Source: Glycomyces sp. NRRL B-16210 (GTDB lineage: Bacteria > Actinomycetota > Actinomycetes > Mycobacteriales > Micromonosporaceae). Taken from it: DNA of 64,000 nucleotides. The position numbers were made by a program, and so were the translations under genes. Shown piece by piece: positions 34,884 to 44,773 of the stretch (the stretch's first letter is position 1; each line of letters opens with the position of its first letter). The notes beneath the pieces are model-generated. The model did no database searches. It saw only the letters and a program-made list of their open reading frames with translations, and was not told the DNA's origin. The stretch lies in the NCBI RefSeq assembly GCF_000719515.1, contig NZ_JOGR01000014.1, positions 99,374-163,373 of the forward strand. Reading direction: 5' to 3'.

Positions 34884-36314
34884 TCAGAGGATGTCGCCGG
34901 GCCGGTACGCGGCCGCCTCAGGGTGCGATTTCGCCGCCGCGGCGACCCGTTCGACGACCCGGTCGACCTGATCGCCTGCGGCACCGGTGAATTCACCCGT
35001 ATTCGCGACGAGCGCGTCGAGGCCGGCCCGGTCCAGCGGCAGCCGCGGGTCGGCGGCGAGGCGGTCGAACAGGTCGTTCTCGCGCTGGCCGGACTCGCGC
35101 ATGGCGCGGGCGACGGCGACGGCGTGCTCCTTGATGGCCTCGTGGGCGTCCTCGCGGCCGGCGCCCTGCTTGACGGCCTCCATGAGGACCTTTGTGGAGG
35201 TGAGGAAGGGGAGGTAGCGGTCGAGTTCGGCGTTGACGACGGCCGGGTAGGCCCCGAAGTTGTCGAGGACGGTGAGGAAGGTCTCATAGAGGCCGTCGAC
35301 GGCGTAGAACAGGTCGGGCAGGGCGACGCGGCGGACGACCGAGCAGGACACGTCCCCTTCGTTCCACTGGTCGCCGGCGAGTTCGCCGAGCATGGCGGCG
35401 TAGCCGCGGGCGACCACGGCGAGGCCGTTGACGCGCTCGGAGGAGCGGGTGTTCATCTTGTGCGGCATGGCCGAGGAGCCGACCTGGCCGGGCATGAAGC
35501 CCTCGGTGGCGAGTTCGGCTCCGGCCATGAGGCGGATGGTGAGCGCGGCCGAGGAGGGGGCGGCGACGGTCTGGACGAGGGCGGTGCCGACCTCGTAGTC
35601 GAGCGAGCGCGGGTAGACCTGGCCGACGGAGTCGAAGACGCGCTCGAAGCCGAGGTGGGCGGCGACGCGGCGTTCGAGTTCGGCGAGTTTGGCGGTGTCG
35701 CCGTCGAAGAGGTCGAGCATGTCCTGGGCGGTGCCGACGGGGCCCTTGATGCCGCGCAGGGGGTAGCGGCGCAGGAGGTCCTCGAGTCGTTCGTAGGCGG
35801 CGAGGAGTTCCTCGGCCCAGGTCGCGAAGCGCTTCCCGAGGGTGGTGGCCTGGGCGGGGACGTTGTGGCTGCGGCCGGTCATGACGAGGTCGCGGTACTG
35901 CTCGGCGCGGGCGGCGAGGCGCACGAGCGCGGCGACGAGGCGGGCGCGGACGAGTTCGAGAGACTGCCTGACCTGCATCTGCTCGACGTTCTCGGTGAGG
36001 TCGCGGCTGGTCATGCCCTTGTGGATGTGCTGGTGGCCGGCGAGTTCGGAGAACTCCTCGATGCGGGCCTTGACGTCGTGCTTGGTGACGCGCTCGCGCT
36101 CGGCGATGGAGTCGAGGTCGATCTGGTCGATGACGCGCTCGTAGGCTTCGGCGACGCCGTCGGGGACGGTGACGCCGAGCTCGTGCTGGGCCCGGAGCAC
36201 CGCGAGCCACAGGCGCCGCTCGGCCTTGATCTTGCCGACGGGGTCCCAGATCTCGCGCATTCGGGCCGAGGCGTACCGCTCGGCGAGCACATTCGCAGTC
36301 ACGCGGCCCATCAT
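34884..36314 (-). CDS. purB: Adenylosuccinate lyase
   Basis: 476 residues. The fumarase-superfamily signature SSAMPHKMNTRSS, the catalytic HKGMTSRDLTEN region and the early NVLAERYASARMREIWDP match actinobacterial PurB. It acts twice in purine synthesis, cleaving SAICAR and adenylosuccinate. Start choice is uncertain: two tandem ATGs (36314, 36311) and a GTG at 36302 that would give the usual VTANVLAERY N-terminus. The gap upstream holds a GGCCGGCC repeat and a low-GC repetitive tract. Confidence 0.95.
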   Translation of the reverse strand: MMGRVTANVLAERYASARMREIWDPVGKIKAERRLWLAVLRAQHELGVTVPDGVAEAYERVIDQIDLDSIAERERVTKHDVKARIEEFSELAGHQHIHKGMTSRDLTENVEQMQVRQSLELVRARLVAALVRLAARAEQYRDLVMTGRSHNVPAQATTLGKRFATWAEELLAAYERLEDLLRRYPLRGIKGPVGTAQDMLDLFDGDTAKLAELERRVAAHLGFERVFDSVGQVYPRSLDYEVGTALVQTVAAPSSAALTIRLMAGAELATEGFMPGQVGSSAMPHKMNTRSSERVNGLAVVARGYAAMLGELAGDQWNEGDVSCSVVRRVALPDLFYAVDGLYETFLTVLDNFGAYPAVVNAELDRYLPFLTSTKVLMEAVKQGAGREDAHEAIKEHAVAVARAMRESGQRENDLFDRLAADPRLPLDRAGLDALVANTGEFTGAAGDQVDRVVERVAAAAKSHPEAAAYRPGDIL

Positions 36315-36421
36315 GGCAGCAATCTCACTCGCCGGAGAGCCGAGCCCACCTGGTCAGGGCCTCGTTCACAGTCCGGGCCCCTGGAGCTTTTCTCGCGGGC
36401 AGGCGATGCGGCGCTCAGATC

Positions 36422-36530
36422 CGGCCGGCCGGAGGCCGGCCGGAGGCCGGCCGGGCCCTGCTCTAGCTTTGCTTTGCTCTGCTTTAACTTTTTTGCACTG
36501 CGCTGCACTGCACTGCCTTAGCTTTCTAGT
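36422..36530. repeat. GGCCGGCCGGA triplet repeat next to a low-GC simple-sequence tract
   Basis: Three copies of an 11-nt unit (GGCCGGCCGGA) near 36423-36454 are followed by repeated GCTTT/GCTCT blocks, an ACTTTTTT run, and repeated GCACT blocks to about 36527. This is in the 412-nt gap between divergent purB and purD. Composition differs sharply from its surroundings. The tract could fold or be a slippage-prone spacer; no gene is seen in the gap. Confidence 0.75.
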
Positions 36531-36691
36531 GCTTAAGGCCGTAGTGCCATCCCTATCCCCCACCCTCCCAGAAGGGGACCGAAGTCTGGGGCCAAGCGTT
36601 GCTCGGGGGTGTGACAAAAACAGCGCTCAGCGACGGACTTGTCACCCGATCGTGCGTCGTCCCGCGTAATGAGTGCCACCCGGCGTGGCGG

Positions 36692-36720
36692 TTAACCAGC
36701 ACGTATCCGCACCGTAAACT
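36692..36720 (+). promoter_or_regulatory. purD promoter, leaderless
   Basis: TTAACC (36692-36697) and TAAACT (36715-36720) are separated by 17 nt; the GTG start of purD follows the -10 by 6 nt, leaving no room for a ribosome site. Confidence 0.6.
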
Positions 36721-36726
36721 GGCGGG

Positions 36727-37947
<1,221 letters not shown>

Positions 37948-37957
37948 GCAGCACAAA

Positions 37958-37998
37958 CGGAAAGCGGCCGCGACCCGACGGGTCGCGGCCGCTTTCCG
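37958..37998. terminator. Bidirectional terminator between purD and arginine deiminase
   Basis: A perfect 19-bp stem (arms 37958-37976 and 37980-37998, loop GAC) containing AAAGC on one side and GCTTT on the other lies between the convergent stops. Confidence 0.85.
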
Positions 37999-38013
37999 GT
38001 CCTGCGCGTCGTG

Positions 38014-39228
38014 TCAGAGGGCCTCTCGGATCGACGGGCAGGACATGCACCTGGGGCCGCCTCGGCCGGAGCCGAGTTCGGAGCCGGGGATGGTGAGGAC
38101 CTTGATGCCGGCCCTTTCGAGGCGGGCGTTGGTGACCGTGTTGCGCTCGTAGGCGACCGCGATCCCCGGCGAGAGCGCGAGGGTGTTGTTGCCGTCGTCC
38201 CACTGCTCGCGCTCGGCCGTGACCACGTCCCGCTCCCCGGTGTGGATGATCTCGATGCGCTCAACGCCGATCGCCTCGGCCGCGGCGTCGAGGAACCGCC
38301 TGGGTGCCTTGATGTCGAGGCTCGCGCCGCCGTCGGCGCTGGTGAGCGTGTACGCCTCCAGGCGCTGCTCGGCCGGGGCGTACATGACCATCCGGTCGCG
38401 GTCGACCATCGTGCAGACCGTGTCCAGGTGCATGGTGGCGCGGCGCTGGGCGATGGGGACGGCCAGGACCGTGCGGATCGTGCCGCGTTCGAAGACCTTG
38501 CGCGCCAAGCGCTCCGCTCCCGCGGGCGTGGTGCGCTCGCCCACACCGACGGCCAGGACGCCCGGCGCGAGCGCCAGCACGTCCCCGCCTTCGAGGTGCT
38601 CCAGCGACGGGTCGTAGAGCTTCGGGACGGCGGCGAAGCGCGGATGGTGGTGGTAGATGATCCCGGTCAGAGTCGTCTCGCGGCGGCGGGCCGGCATCGC
38701 GAGGCTGGTCACGGCCACCGCGTCGCCGATCCACACCGAGGAGTCCCGGGTGAACATCATGTTCGGCAGCGGGTCGATCACGAAGTCGGTGGGGCGCATC
38801 ATCTTGTGCCGCAGGCTCCGCGAGCGCCCGAACTCCTCTTTGGTCAGTCCTTCGATGAGGACCGCGGCGAGCCGTTCGGGTTCGAGGTCGGCGAGGTGGG
38901 CGGCCAGCTCGCGTCCGAGGGTCTGGCCCAGGCGCGGGTCGGCGGTGACCGAGACGGTCACGGCCTCACGGGCTTCGGGCGACTCGAAGCACTCGGCGAG
39001 GAGCGCGGCGACGTAGAGGACCTCGACGCCCTGGTCGAGGAGCGTGGCGGCGAACCGGTCGTGTTCGGCCTGGGCCCGCTCGACCCACGGGATGCCGTCG
39101 AACAGCAGCGCGCCGCTGTTGCGGGGGGTGAGGCGGCGCAGCTCCCCTCCGGGGCGGTGGAGCATGACACTGCGCAGGCGCCCCACCTCGGAATCGACAC
39201 CGAAAGCGGGCGCGTCGTTGGCACTCAT
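38014..39228 (-). CDS. arcA: Arginine deiminase
   Basis: 404 residues of the guanidino-group hydrolase fold. Key features: MMRPTDFVIDPLPNM, MFTRDSS, LEGGDVL (substrate-binding), the catalytic His region ATMHLDTVCTMVD, and the nucleophile C394 in GGPRCMSCP at the C-terminus. It converts arginine to citrulline and ammonia. No arcB or arcC is beside it, so energy yield by the full ADI pathway cannot be inferred; acid tolerance or nitrogen release is possible. A TACCCT box ends 6 nt before the ATG, a leaderless pattern. Confidence 0.93.
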   Translation of the reverse strand: MSANDAPAFGVDSEVGRLRSVMLHRPGGELRRLTPRNSGALLFDGIPWVERAQAEHDRFAATLLDQGVEVLYVAALLAECFESPEAREAVTVSVTADPRLGQTLGRELAAHLADLEPERLAAVLIEGLTKEEFGRSRSLRHKMMRPTDFVIDPLPNMMFTRDSSVWIGDAVAVTSLAMPARRRETTLTGIIYHHHPRFAAVPKLYDPSLEHLEGGDVLALAPGVLAVGVGERTTPAGAERLARKVFERGTIRTVLAVPIAQRRATMHLDTVCTMVDRDRMVMYAPAEQRLEAYTLTSADGGASLDIKAPRRFLDAAAEAIGVERIEIIHTGERDVVTAEREQWDDGNNTLALSPGIAVAYERNTVTNARLERAGIKVLTIPGSELGSGRGGPRCMSCPSIREAL

Positions 39229-39234
39229 GACCCG

Positions 39235-39240
39235 AGGGTA
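39235..39240 (-). promoter_or_regulatory. -10 box (TACCCT) of arcA, leaderless
   Basis: On the minus strand TACCCT is separated from the arcA ATG by exactly 6 nt. Confidence 0.5.
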
Positions 39241-39318
39241 GACGCGCGGGGGACGAAGATCAACTTTTCTCTGTTAACGTGGACCGACTGAGCGTTACGA
39301 CTACCCCCGGGACGCCCA

Positions 39319-39780
39319 TTGACGCAACTCGAACTCGTCATCCCGCTCCGCGCGAATCTGCCCGGGCCCGACGGCAGGAGGCTCGACCCCGCGCTGTCCA
39401 CGTGGCGCACCGCGGTGATCGCGAGCGCCGACGCGTGCCTGCTCCTCGCGGCCGACACGCGGATCGTCGCGATCTCTCGCGAGGCGAGGCAGCTGCTCGG
39501 GTTCGGACCCGAGGTCGACACGGCGATGCCGCGCTTTCTCGATGCGGGCCTTCGGTTCCTGGACTTCACGGCCGGCGGCTATCCGCTGGTGGACGCGGAG
39601 CTGGCGCGGCTCGCGCCGGTGCAGGCGCTCCAGACGGACGCGCTCGAGCGCAGCCTGATGCGTATCGAGGGCCGCGGCGTGCACCGGACCTTCGACGTCA
39701 CGGCCTCCCCGCTCCACTCCCCGCCGCGGCTCGACGCGGTGGGATCGCTGGCCTTCTTCACGCCGATGGGACCGATGTGA
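39319..39780 (+). CDS. Small PAS-like domain protein
   Basis: 153 residues, from a TTG at 39319. The middle (STWRTAVIASADACLLLAADTRIVAISREARQLLGF) has the strand-helix pattern of a PAS fold, as in the short actinobacterial PAS proteins with no output domain. LDFTAGGYPLVDAELARL and ASPLHSPPRLDAVGSLAFF complete the fold. No ligand or partner is evident. It is divergent from arcA, with 90 nt between, but no shared operator stands out. The call rests on pattern only. Confidence 0.55.
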   Translation: MTQLELVIPLRANLPGPDGRRLDPALSTWRTAVIASADACLLLAADTRIVAISREARQLLGFGPEVDTAMPRFLDAGLRFLDFTAGGYPLVDAELARLAPVQALQTDALERSLMRIEGRGVHRTFDVTASPLHSPPRLDAVGSLAFFTPMGPM

Positions 39781-39888
39781 GGATTAATCGCGTTTCGGGC
39801 GATGTCGTACCCCGCGGGTATTTTTGAACCAGGGGTCCCCTAGGGGACATATCCGTAATTTACGGAATATCAGCTCTTAGTCGGCGGC

Positions 39889-41790
39889 TCAGGGGTTGAG
39901 GTCGTAGACGATCGCCGTTTCGGTCCGGAGGACTTCCACGCCGAAGGGATCGGTCTCGGTGTCGATGCCCGCCCAGTCGCTTCCCGACAGCGCACCGGGT
40001 TGCACCACCACGGTCTCGATCCCCGCCTCCCGCAGCGACGCGATCGCGTCCGGGTCGGGGAAGTCCATCGACATCGACCGCAGGCCCGCCTGCTCGTTCG
40101 GCGTGAACGCCGCGACCCCGTTCGCGACCTCCACGAACCCGTCGATGCTCCAGTACTGCACCTTCGTGTCGCCACCGCCCGAAGGCAGGAACAGCACCGG
40201 ACCCTCCAGTTCGGACATGTCCACCGGCGCCTGCGGCACCGCCACATACGGCGCCACCGTCAAACCCTCCCACAGGACCAGCGCGACCGGCAGGAACAGC
40301 AGCGCGTGCACCCGCCTGGGCGCCTTCACCGTCAGGCGCTTGTCCACACGGGCGCGGTGCGCCACCTCGTCGGCCTCGTCGGCGATCCGCGTCAGCGTCC
40401 CCGCCGCGAGCACCGCCAGGATCAACGTCAGATACAGGACCAATCGCCCTGGCGTGCGGATCGCGTCCCACCCCGGCGCGTACGCGTACAGCAGCGCCCA
40501 CGCCCACGAACCGTGGTCGAGGAAGTTGGGGCCCATGCTGATCGCGAACACCACCGCGCCGCCGAAGGCCAGCCAGAACCGCTGCCACCCCGACCAGCAC
40601 GACCAGATCAGACCCGCCACCGCCAGCGCCATGAGCGTGAAGCCCACCAGCAGCGCCTGCTCGGGCGCCCACGTCAGGTCCGCGCGCGCCGCCTCGTGCG
40701 CCGCGCCCCAGGCCCGCGACTCCTGCGGCGCGATGATGAAGCTCTGCCAGGTCGGGCTGAACCACGCGATGTAGTCGGCGTCGCGCACCGACTCCGGATA
40801 GGTCTGGGCCACGACGGCGTGCTTGTCGGCGATCCACAGCACCCCGAGGCTGAAGACGCTGCCGCCGAATCCGTTGGCGGCGAGGGTCTGCCAGCGCAGG
40901 CGCGGGCGCAGCACGAGCCAGTGGAGGCCGACGACCACGCCGATCCCCAGGAGCAGGTAGACGAACGGGATGCCGAGCCCCGCGCCGATCGTGAACTGCC
41001 ACAGGGCGGTGAGCCAACCGGCGATGATCCAGCCGGGGCGCTGGCGGTCGGCCCGGAAGCCCTCGCGCATGGACCAGCCGTGGCCGCGGGCGAGCATGGC
41101 CAGGGCCAGGGCGATGCCGCCGCAGGAGAGCACCTGGAGGTGTCCGGCCTGGCCGAGTTTCCAAGGGGCGTAGGCGAAGGCGGCGGCGCCGAGGGCGGAG
41201 CCGGCGACGCGGGCGCCGAGTTGGCGCAGGAGCGCGTAGGCGCCGAGGAAGGCGAGGGCGAAGGTGCCCATGTAGAGGACGTTGTAGACGATGAGCGCGT
41301 TCTGTGGGGTGGTGGCGAAGAGCGCGGCGGGCGCGTAGCCGAGGAGGGTGTCGGTGAAGAGGTAGGCGTCGGTGAGGGGCCAGAAGCTGTTGGTGTCCCA
41401 GATCCCTGCCGGGTCGTTGACCAGGGCGTGCCCGACCCAGCCGAGGATGTAGGTGAGCAGGAGCGGGTCGCCGGTGTCGTGGGGGATGACCGAGTCGAGG
41501 TCTTTGGCGAGTGGCCAGGTCATGGCGACGGCGAGGAGGGCGCTGAAGAGTCCGGCGAGGGTCCATTCGGAGCGGGCGGCGCGGCGCAGAGCGCGGCCCG
41601 CGGCGCGCAGGCGTCCGGGCGGGGCCGCCTCGGGGGTCGCGGGGTCGCCCGCGGCGAAGCGCCGCCAGCGTTCGGGGTCGTCCACTGCGGGGGCGGCGGG
41701 GTCCGTTGCGGGCGCAGCGGCGGGGCCGGGCGCGGCCGGGTGGGCCTCGGGCTCGCGCCCTTCCTCGGATTCGGACTCAAGTGTCGCCAT
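39889..41790 (-). CDS. Polytopic membrane protein, GT-C-like glycosyltransferase candidate
   Basis: 633 residues from the ATG at 41790. A ~75-residue Pro/Ala/Glu-rich cytosolic head precedes about 11-12 hydrophobic helices. The first large exoplasmic loop (DSVIPHDTGDPLLLTYILGW) carries the acidic motif seen in GT-C lipid-linked sugar transferases. A C-terminal soluble domain of about 150 residues (GPVLFLPSGGGDTKVQYWS...) follows. The donor and acceptor cannot be predicted. It is convergent with the PAS-like gene and divergent from the exoprotein gene at 41999. Confidence 0.7.
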   Translation of the reverse strand: MATLESESEEGREPEAHPAAPGPAAAPATDPAAPAVDDPERWRRFAAGDPATPEAAPPGRLRAAGRALRRAARSEWTLAGLFSALLAVAMTWPLAKDLDSVIPHDTGDPLLLTYILGWVGHALVNDPAGIWDTNSFWPLTDAYLFTDTLLGYAPAALFATTPQNALIVYNVLYMGTFALAFLGAYALLRQLGARVAGSALGAAAFAYAPWKLGQAGHLQVLSCGGIALALAMLARGHGWSMREGFRADRQRPGWIIAGWLTALWQFTIGAGLGIPFVYLLLGIGVVVGLHWLVLRPRLRWQTLAANGFGGSVFSLGVLWIADKHAVVAQTYPESVRDADYIAWFSPTWQSFIIAPQESRAWGAAHEAARADLTWAPEQALLVGFTLMALAVAGLIWSCWSGWQRFWLAFGGAVVFAISMGPNFLDHGSWAWALLYAYAPGWDAIRTPGRLVLYLTLILAVLAAGTLTRIADEADEVAHRARVDKRLTVKAPRRVHALLFLPVALVLWEGLTVAPYVAVPQAPVDMSELEGPVLFLPSGGGDTKVQYWSIDGFVEVANGVAAFTPNEQAGLRSMSMDFPDPDAIASLREAGIETVVVQPGALSGSDWAGIDTETDPFGVEVLRTETAIVYDLNP

Positions 41791-41998
41791 GGGGTACTCG
41801 CGGTCTCGCTCGGTGCTGTCTGCGCACATCCTACGGACGGTCGGCACGGGCGGTATCGGGGCATGTGCGCGGCGGGGAATCGGTCGGGGCGCGAACCGTC
41901 ACCTTTCGCGCGCCGGTTCGTTGAACGGGGTTGAGACCTGATTCGCGCGGCCCGTCGGCCGTGGCCCGCATCGAAGACGCAGTTGGAGAGACGAAGGC

Positions 41999-42949
41999 AT
42001 GGGAAGACACAACACGAAGCTCGGTCACCAGTCCCGGGCTCAGACGCGTCCTCCACTGCCGTACCCGGTGAACGACGGCCGGGTCGCGCCGGCGGTGCAG
42101 GAGGCGGCCGAGCGCCGCTCGCAGCGGCGCCGTTCGCGTCTGGCGGCGCTGTCGGCGGCGACGGTGCTGGCCATCGGCGGTGCGGCCGGGATGAGCATGG
42201 CGACCGCGGACGAGCCTGAGGCGAGCGGCGGGGGCGAGATCGTCTTCAGCGGCAGCTGCGGCACGCTGGGCCTGCTGTCGGCCACGTCGAGCCCGGACTC
42301 CTCCGAGGTGACGGTGGTGCAGGGCTCGCAGGTGCGCTACCGCAACGAGCTCGGCACGAAGGCGAAGCTGCATGTGGGCGACGAGGTGTACGACATCGGG
42401 TCGGGCGCGACGCAGGTGTTCGTGATGAACCGGTCGGCCGAGGTGGCGATGGTCCCCGCGTGCGCGGGCCTGTTCGCCGATTACGAGTCGGCGCAGGTGC
42501 GGGTGGTCGAGCCGCAGTCGGAGGGCGTGCCGGCCGACGAGGAGGAGCCGGCAGCCGAGGCGCCCGCGGTGCACGATCTTCCCGCTCCGGACGAGGGCGG
42601 CGCGGAGCTCGAAGCGCCCAGCGGCGACCGTCCGGCCGGCGGCGGCGACTCGGCCGCGGGCCGGCAGGGCCACGGCGAGGACGCGGCGGCGCTCGACGAA
42701 GCGGAGGACGCCGAGGACGAGGCGGCCGCCGAAGACGAGGTGAACGCGTTCGGTCCTCCCGCCGGTTCGGAGGAGGACACGGCGGCCGGCGGTGACTTCG
42801 CGGGCGCCGACGAGGAGTTCGTGGCGGTGGACCCGAAGGCGGTGGCCGACGGGGCGAACGGCCTGCTGGCGCTGGTCGCGATCATCTGCCTGGTGGGTGT
42901 GGCCGCGGCGGTGGCACGCACCCTGCTCAAACAGCGGGCGATGGCATGA
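41999..42949 (+). CDS. Membrane-anchored exoprotein, unknown family
   Basis: 316 residues. A basic N-terminal region with RRSQRRRSRLAALS precedes a hydrophobic signal-anchor near residues 48-70 ending MATADEP. The exoplasmic part has a beta-rich core (EIVFSGSCGTLGLL, EVTVVQGSQVRYRNELGTKAKLHVG, VEVAMVPACAGLF) with two Cys, resembling cupredoxin-like folds without obvious copper ligands. A ~120-residue acidic Glu/Ala/Pro linker leads to a C-terminal TM helix (LLALVAIICLVGVAAAVARTLL) and a short basic tail. This anchor layout resembles cell-wall or envelope proteins lacking an LPxTG motif. Confidence 0.6.
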   Translation: MGRHNTKLGHQSRAQTRPPLPYPVNDGRVAPAVQEAAERRSQRRRSRLAALSAATVLAIGGAAGMSMATADEPEASGGGEIVFSGSCGTLGLLSATSSPDSSEVTVVQGSQVRYRNELGTKAKLHVGDEVYDIGSGATQVFVMNRSAEVAMVPACAGLFADYESAQVRVVEPQSEGVPADEEEPAAEAPAVHDLPAPDEGGAELEAPSGDRPAGGGDSAAGRQGHGEDAAALDEAEDAEDEAAAEDEVNAFGPPAGSEEDTAAGGDFAGADEEFVAVDPKAVADGANGLLALVAIICLVGVAAAVARTLLKQRAMA

Positions 42950-43314
42950 GTGCCGTCGCCGCACAGACCCCGGCGCCGCGAGCGGTCGCCGCGTCCGGTC
43001 CCGCGCACGGCTCCCCGGCTTGGCCGGGCGGGCGGGTGCGGAACCGGCGCGACCGGCCGCGGGCGGCGCGGGCTGCATTTCACGGTGCAGTACCGGGCTC
43101 GTTCCCGGCCCGTCCGGCGCGTGAAGCGCGCGTGAGGCGTTCGGATCAGCAGGCGGTGTCGCCGCGGCCACAGTCGCTCGAAGCACATGCTTCCGAGCGG
43201 CCGCGTCCGCCGGCGAAGGACCCTGCGGCGGTGTCGGCGGTCAAGGCCGGCGTGCCGTCTCCGGAGGCCGCCTCGCGGGGCGAGTCGGGGCCCGGCTCGG
43301 TGGAGTCTCCGTGA
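42946..43314 (+). CDS. Low-complexity hypothetical protein coupled to the anchored exoprotein
   Basis: 122 residues, ATG overlapping the previous stop (ATGA). The sequence is Arg/Pro/Ala-rich with no predicted secondary structure of note. Coding is supported only by the overlap and by the GC-rich third positions; it could be spurious. No function can be suggested. Confidence 0.35.
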   Translation: MSAVAAQTPAPRAVAASGPAHGSPAWPGGRVRNRRDRPRAARAAFHGAVPGSFPARPAREARVRRSDQQAVSPRPQSLEAHASERPRPPAKDPAAVSAVKAGVPSPEAASRGESGPGSVESP

Positions 43315-43445
43315 GGCACTGCGGATCGGGCGGTCGTTGCTGGATATTTCCTCCCCAGGTCCCACATCGACGACCCGGACCAGTGCCTCACGGCCTCAAC
43401 TGAAGGCCCTCGACCGCGACCGCGTCCCCCGCGGTGTCCAGGACG

Positions 43446-43467
43446 GCGCCCGCCGGTCGGCGGGCGC
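43446..43467 (+). terminator. Hairpin after the exoprotein operon
   Basis: A perfect 10-bp stem (GCGCCCGCCG and its complement, 43446-43455 and 43458-43467) is followed by TTCGTCGTTTG. It lies 130 nt beyond the low-complexity gene, in an otherwise empty gap (43315-43662). Confidence 0.5.
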
Positions 43468-43584
43468 TTCGTCGTTTGCGGCGGCGGTCCATTCGAGGGA
43501 CGATTGGGGCGGCAGGGGCGTAGCGGCGCTCACACGGTATGTGTTGTGGAACCGTTACCGAACTCTCGTTTGACCCTGCTTGTG

Positions 43585-43598
43585 GTCACTTAGGTGAC
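43585..43598. promoter_or_regulatory. Palindrome GTCAC-TTAG-GTGAC upstream of the beta-lactamase-fold gene
   Basis: A perfect 5-bp dyad lies 65 nt before the GTG start at 43663, next to a TTGACC at 43570-43575 that could be a -35. It is a possible regulator site; the promoter call is weak. Confidence 0.3.
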
Positions 43599-43662
43599 TG
43601 CTTTAGCGTGGGCCGCAGCACTTAGTCCGCGTCCCCCCGCATTCAAGAGTCAGGTTCATGCC

Positions 43663-44634
43663 GTGTCCTCCACGCCCACCACCTCGCGGCGGCTTTGGCC
43701 GTACCTCGCCGTTCCGGCGTTCGCCGTGCTCGTGGCCGCGACGATCTACCTCGGCGACTTCTCGCGCGCCGACGGCGGCACGGGCGGTTCCGCGGACGAG
43801 AGCCTGCCCGGTTCGCAGGCCGGGGAGTCGGAGCTGAGCACCTCCACGTTGCAGCCCACTGACGAGGAGCTGCGGCTGGCCGCCCAGGCCCAGTTGCAGA
43901 CGGCGCTCGACCGGGCGGTCGGCGAGTACGTCGCGGGCCTGGAGGACGAGAACTTCTACGCGGCGGTCGCGGTCGACGACGGCGAGTTCCGCCTCGACGT
44001 CGAGGGCGAGACGCAGTACGACACGGCCTCGATCGTCAAGGTCGAGATCCTCACGATGGTGCTCCAGGAGTACGGGACGCTCGATGAGGTGCCCGGCTGG
44101 CTGCTGGCGCGCGCCGGGCAGATGATCCGCGACTCCGACAACGACGCCACGAACGAGATGCTCTACGGCGGGACCTTCGACGACGGCCATGAGGCGATCG
44201 CCCAGGCGCACATCGACTTCGGGCTCGAGCACACGAATCCGAACGAGACCGAGCAGTGGGGCAAGACCCAGACCACCTCGGTCGACCAGCTCCGGATGCT
44301 GGAGCTCGCGCTCTATGAGGGCGTGCTCGACGCCGAGCAGGTCGAGTTCACCCGTTCGCTCATGGGCGACCTGTCCGAGTCCCAGCAGTGGGGCGTGTCG
44401 GCGGCGGCCGGCGAGGGCGAGACGGTGTGGATGAAGAACGGGTGGGACACCCGCGACGTCATGGGCGGGGAGTGGATCGTCAACTCGATCGGCGTCATCG
44501 GCGGGGACACCGAGCAGCCGATCTCGATCACGATCCTCACCGGCGGCTCGTACTCGCTCTCCGAGGGGATCGAGCGGGTCGAGGAGCTCGCGCGGATCAT
44601 CCGCGAGGTCATCGACACCGACCCGTACGCGTGA
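43663..44634 (+). CDS. Membrane-anchored class-A beta-lactamase-fold serine hydrolase
   Basis: 323 residues from GTG 43663. An N-terminal TM helix (PYLAVPAFAVLVAATIYL) is followed by a Ser/Gly linker. The catalytic domain has SIVK (S123-K126), SDN (S158-N160) and a KNG triad-equivalent in VWMKNGW in place of KTG. This is the fold of class A beta-lactamases and small DD-peptidases; the class A Omega-loop Glu is not obvious, so a peptidase or esterase is as likely as antibiotic resistance. It is monocistronic by context. Confidence 0.75.
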   Translation: MSSTPTTSRRLWPYLAVPAFAVLVAATIYLGDFSRADGGTGGSADESLPGSQAGESELSTSTLQPTDEELRLAAQAQLQTALDRAVGEYVAGLEDENFYAAVAVDDGEFRLDVEGETQYDTASIVKVEILTMVLQEYGTLDEVPGWLLARAGQMIRDSDNDATNEMLYGGTFDDGHEAIAQAHIDFGLEHTNPNETEQWGKTQTTSVDQLRMLELALYEGVLDAEQVEFTRSLMGDLSESQQWGVSAAAGEGETVWMKNGWDTRDVMGGEWIVNSIGVIGGDTEQPISITILTGGSYSLSEGIERVEELARIIREVIDTDPYA

Positions 44635-44761
44635 CCCTCGCGTTCCCTCACGCGATCGGCTGACCTTCACGCCTTCCCGGGCGCTGAGGGCCGCTTTTTG
44701 TCGTACCCGCGCGGCATTGTGGGCGCAGGTCCCCTGGGTGGGCGGGGGCTCGGGATGGCCT

Positions 44762-44767
44762 TACCCT
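44762..44767 (+). promoter_or_regulatory. -10 box (TACCCT) for leaderless GlcD-type gene
   Basis: TACCCT is followed by 6 nt and then the ATG at 44774; no ribosome-binding sequence is present. Confidence 0.5.
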
Positions 44768-44773
44768 TCCGGA

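Noticed and set aside
36422..36530. CRISPR-like array in the purB-purD gap
   Set aside because: Units are 5-11 nt, contiguous and without unique spacers; no cas genes are present.
43663..44634. Acquired beta-lactamase resistance gene
   Set aside because: The protein is membrane-anchored, has KNG in place of KTG and no clear Omega-loop Glu, and lacks mobile-element context, so a housekeeping peptidase-like role is at least as likely.
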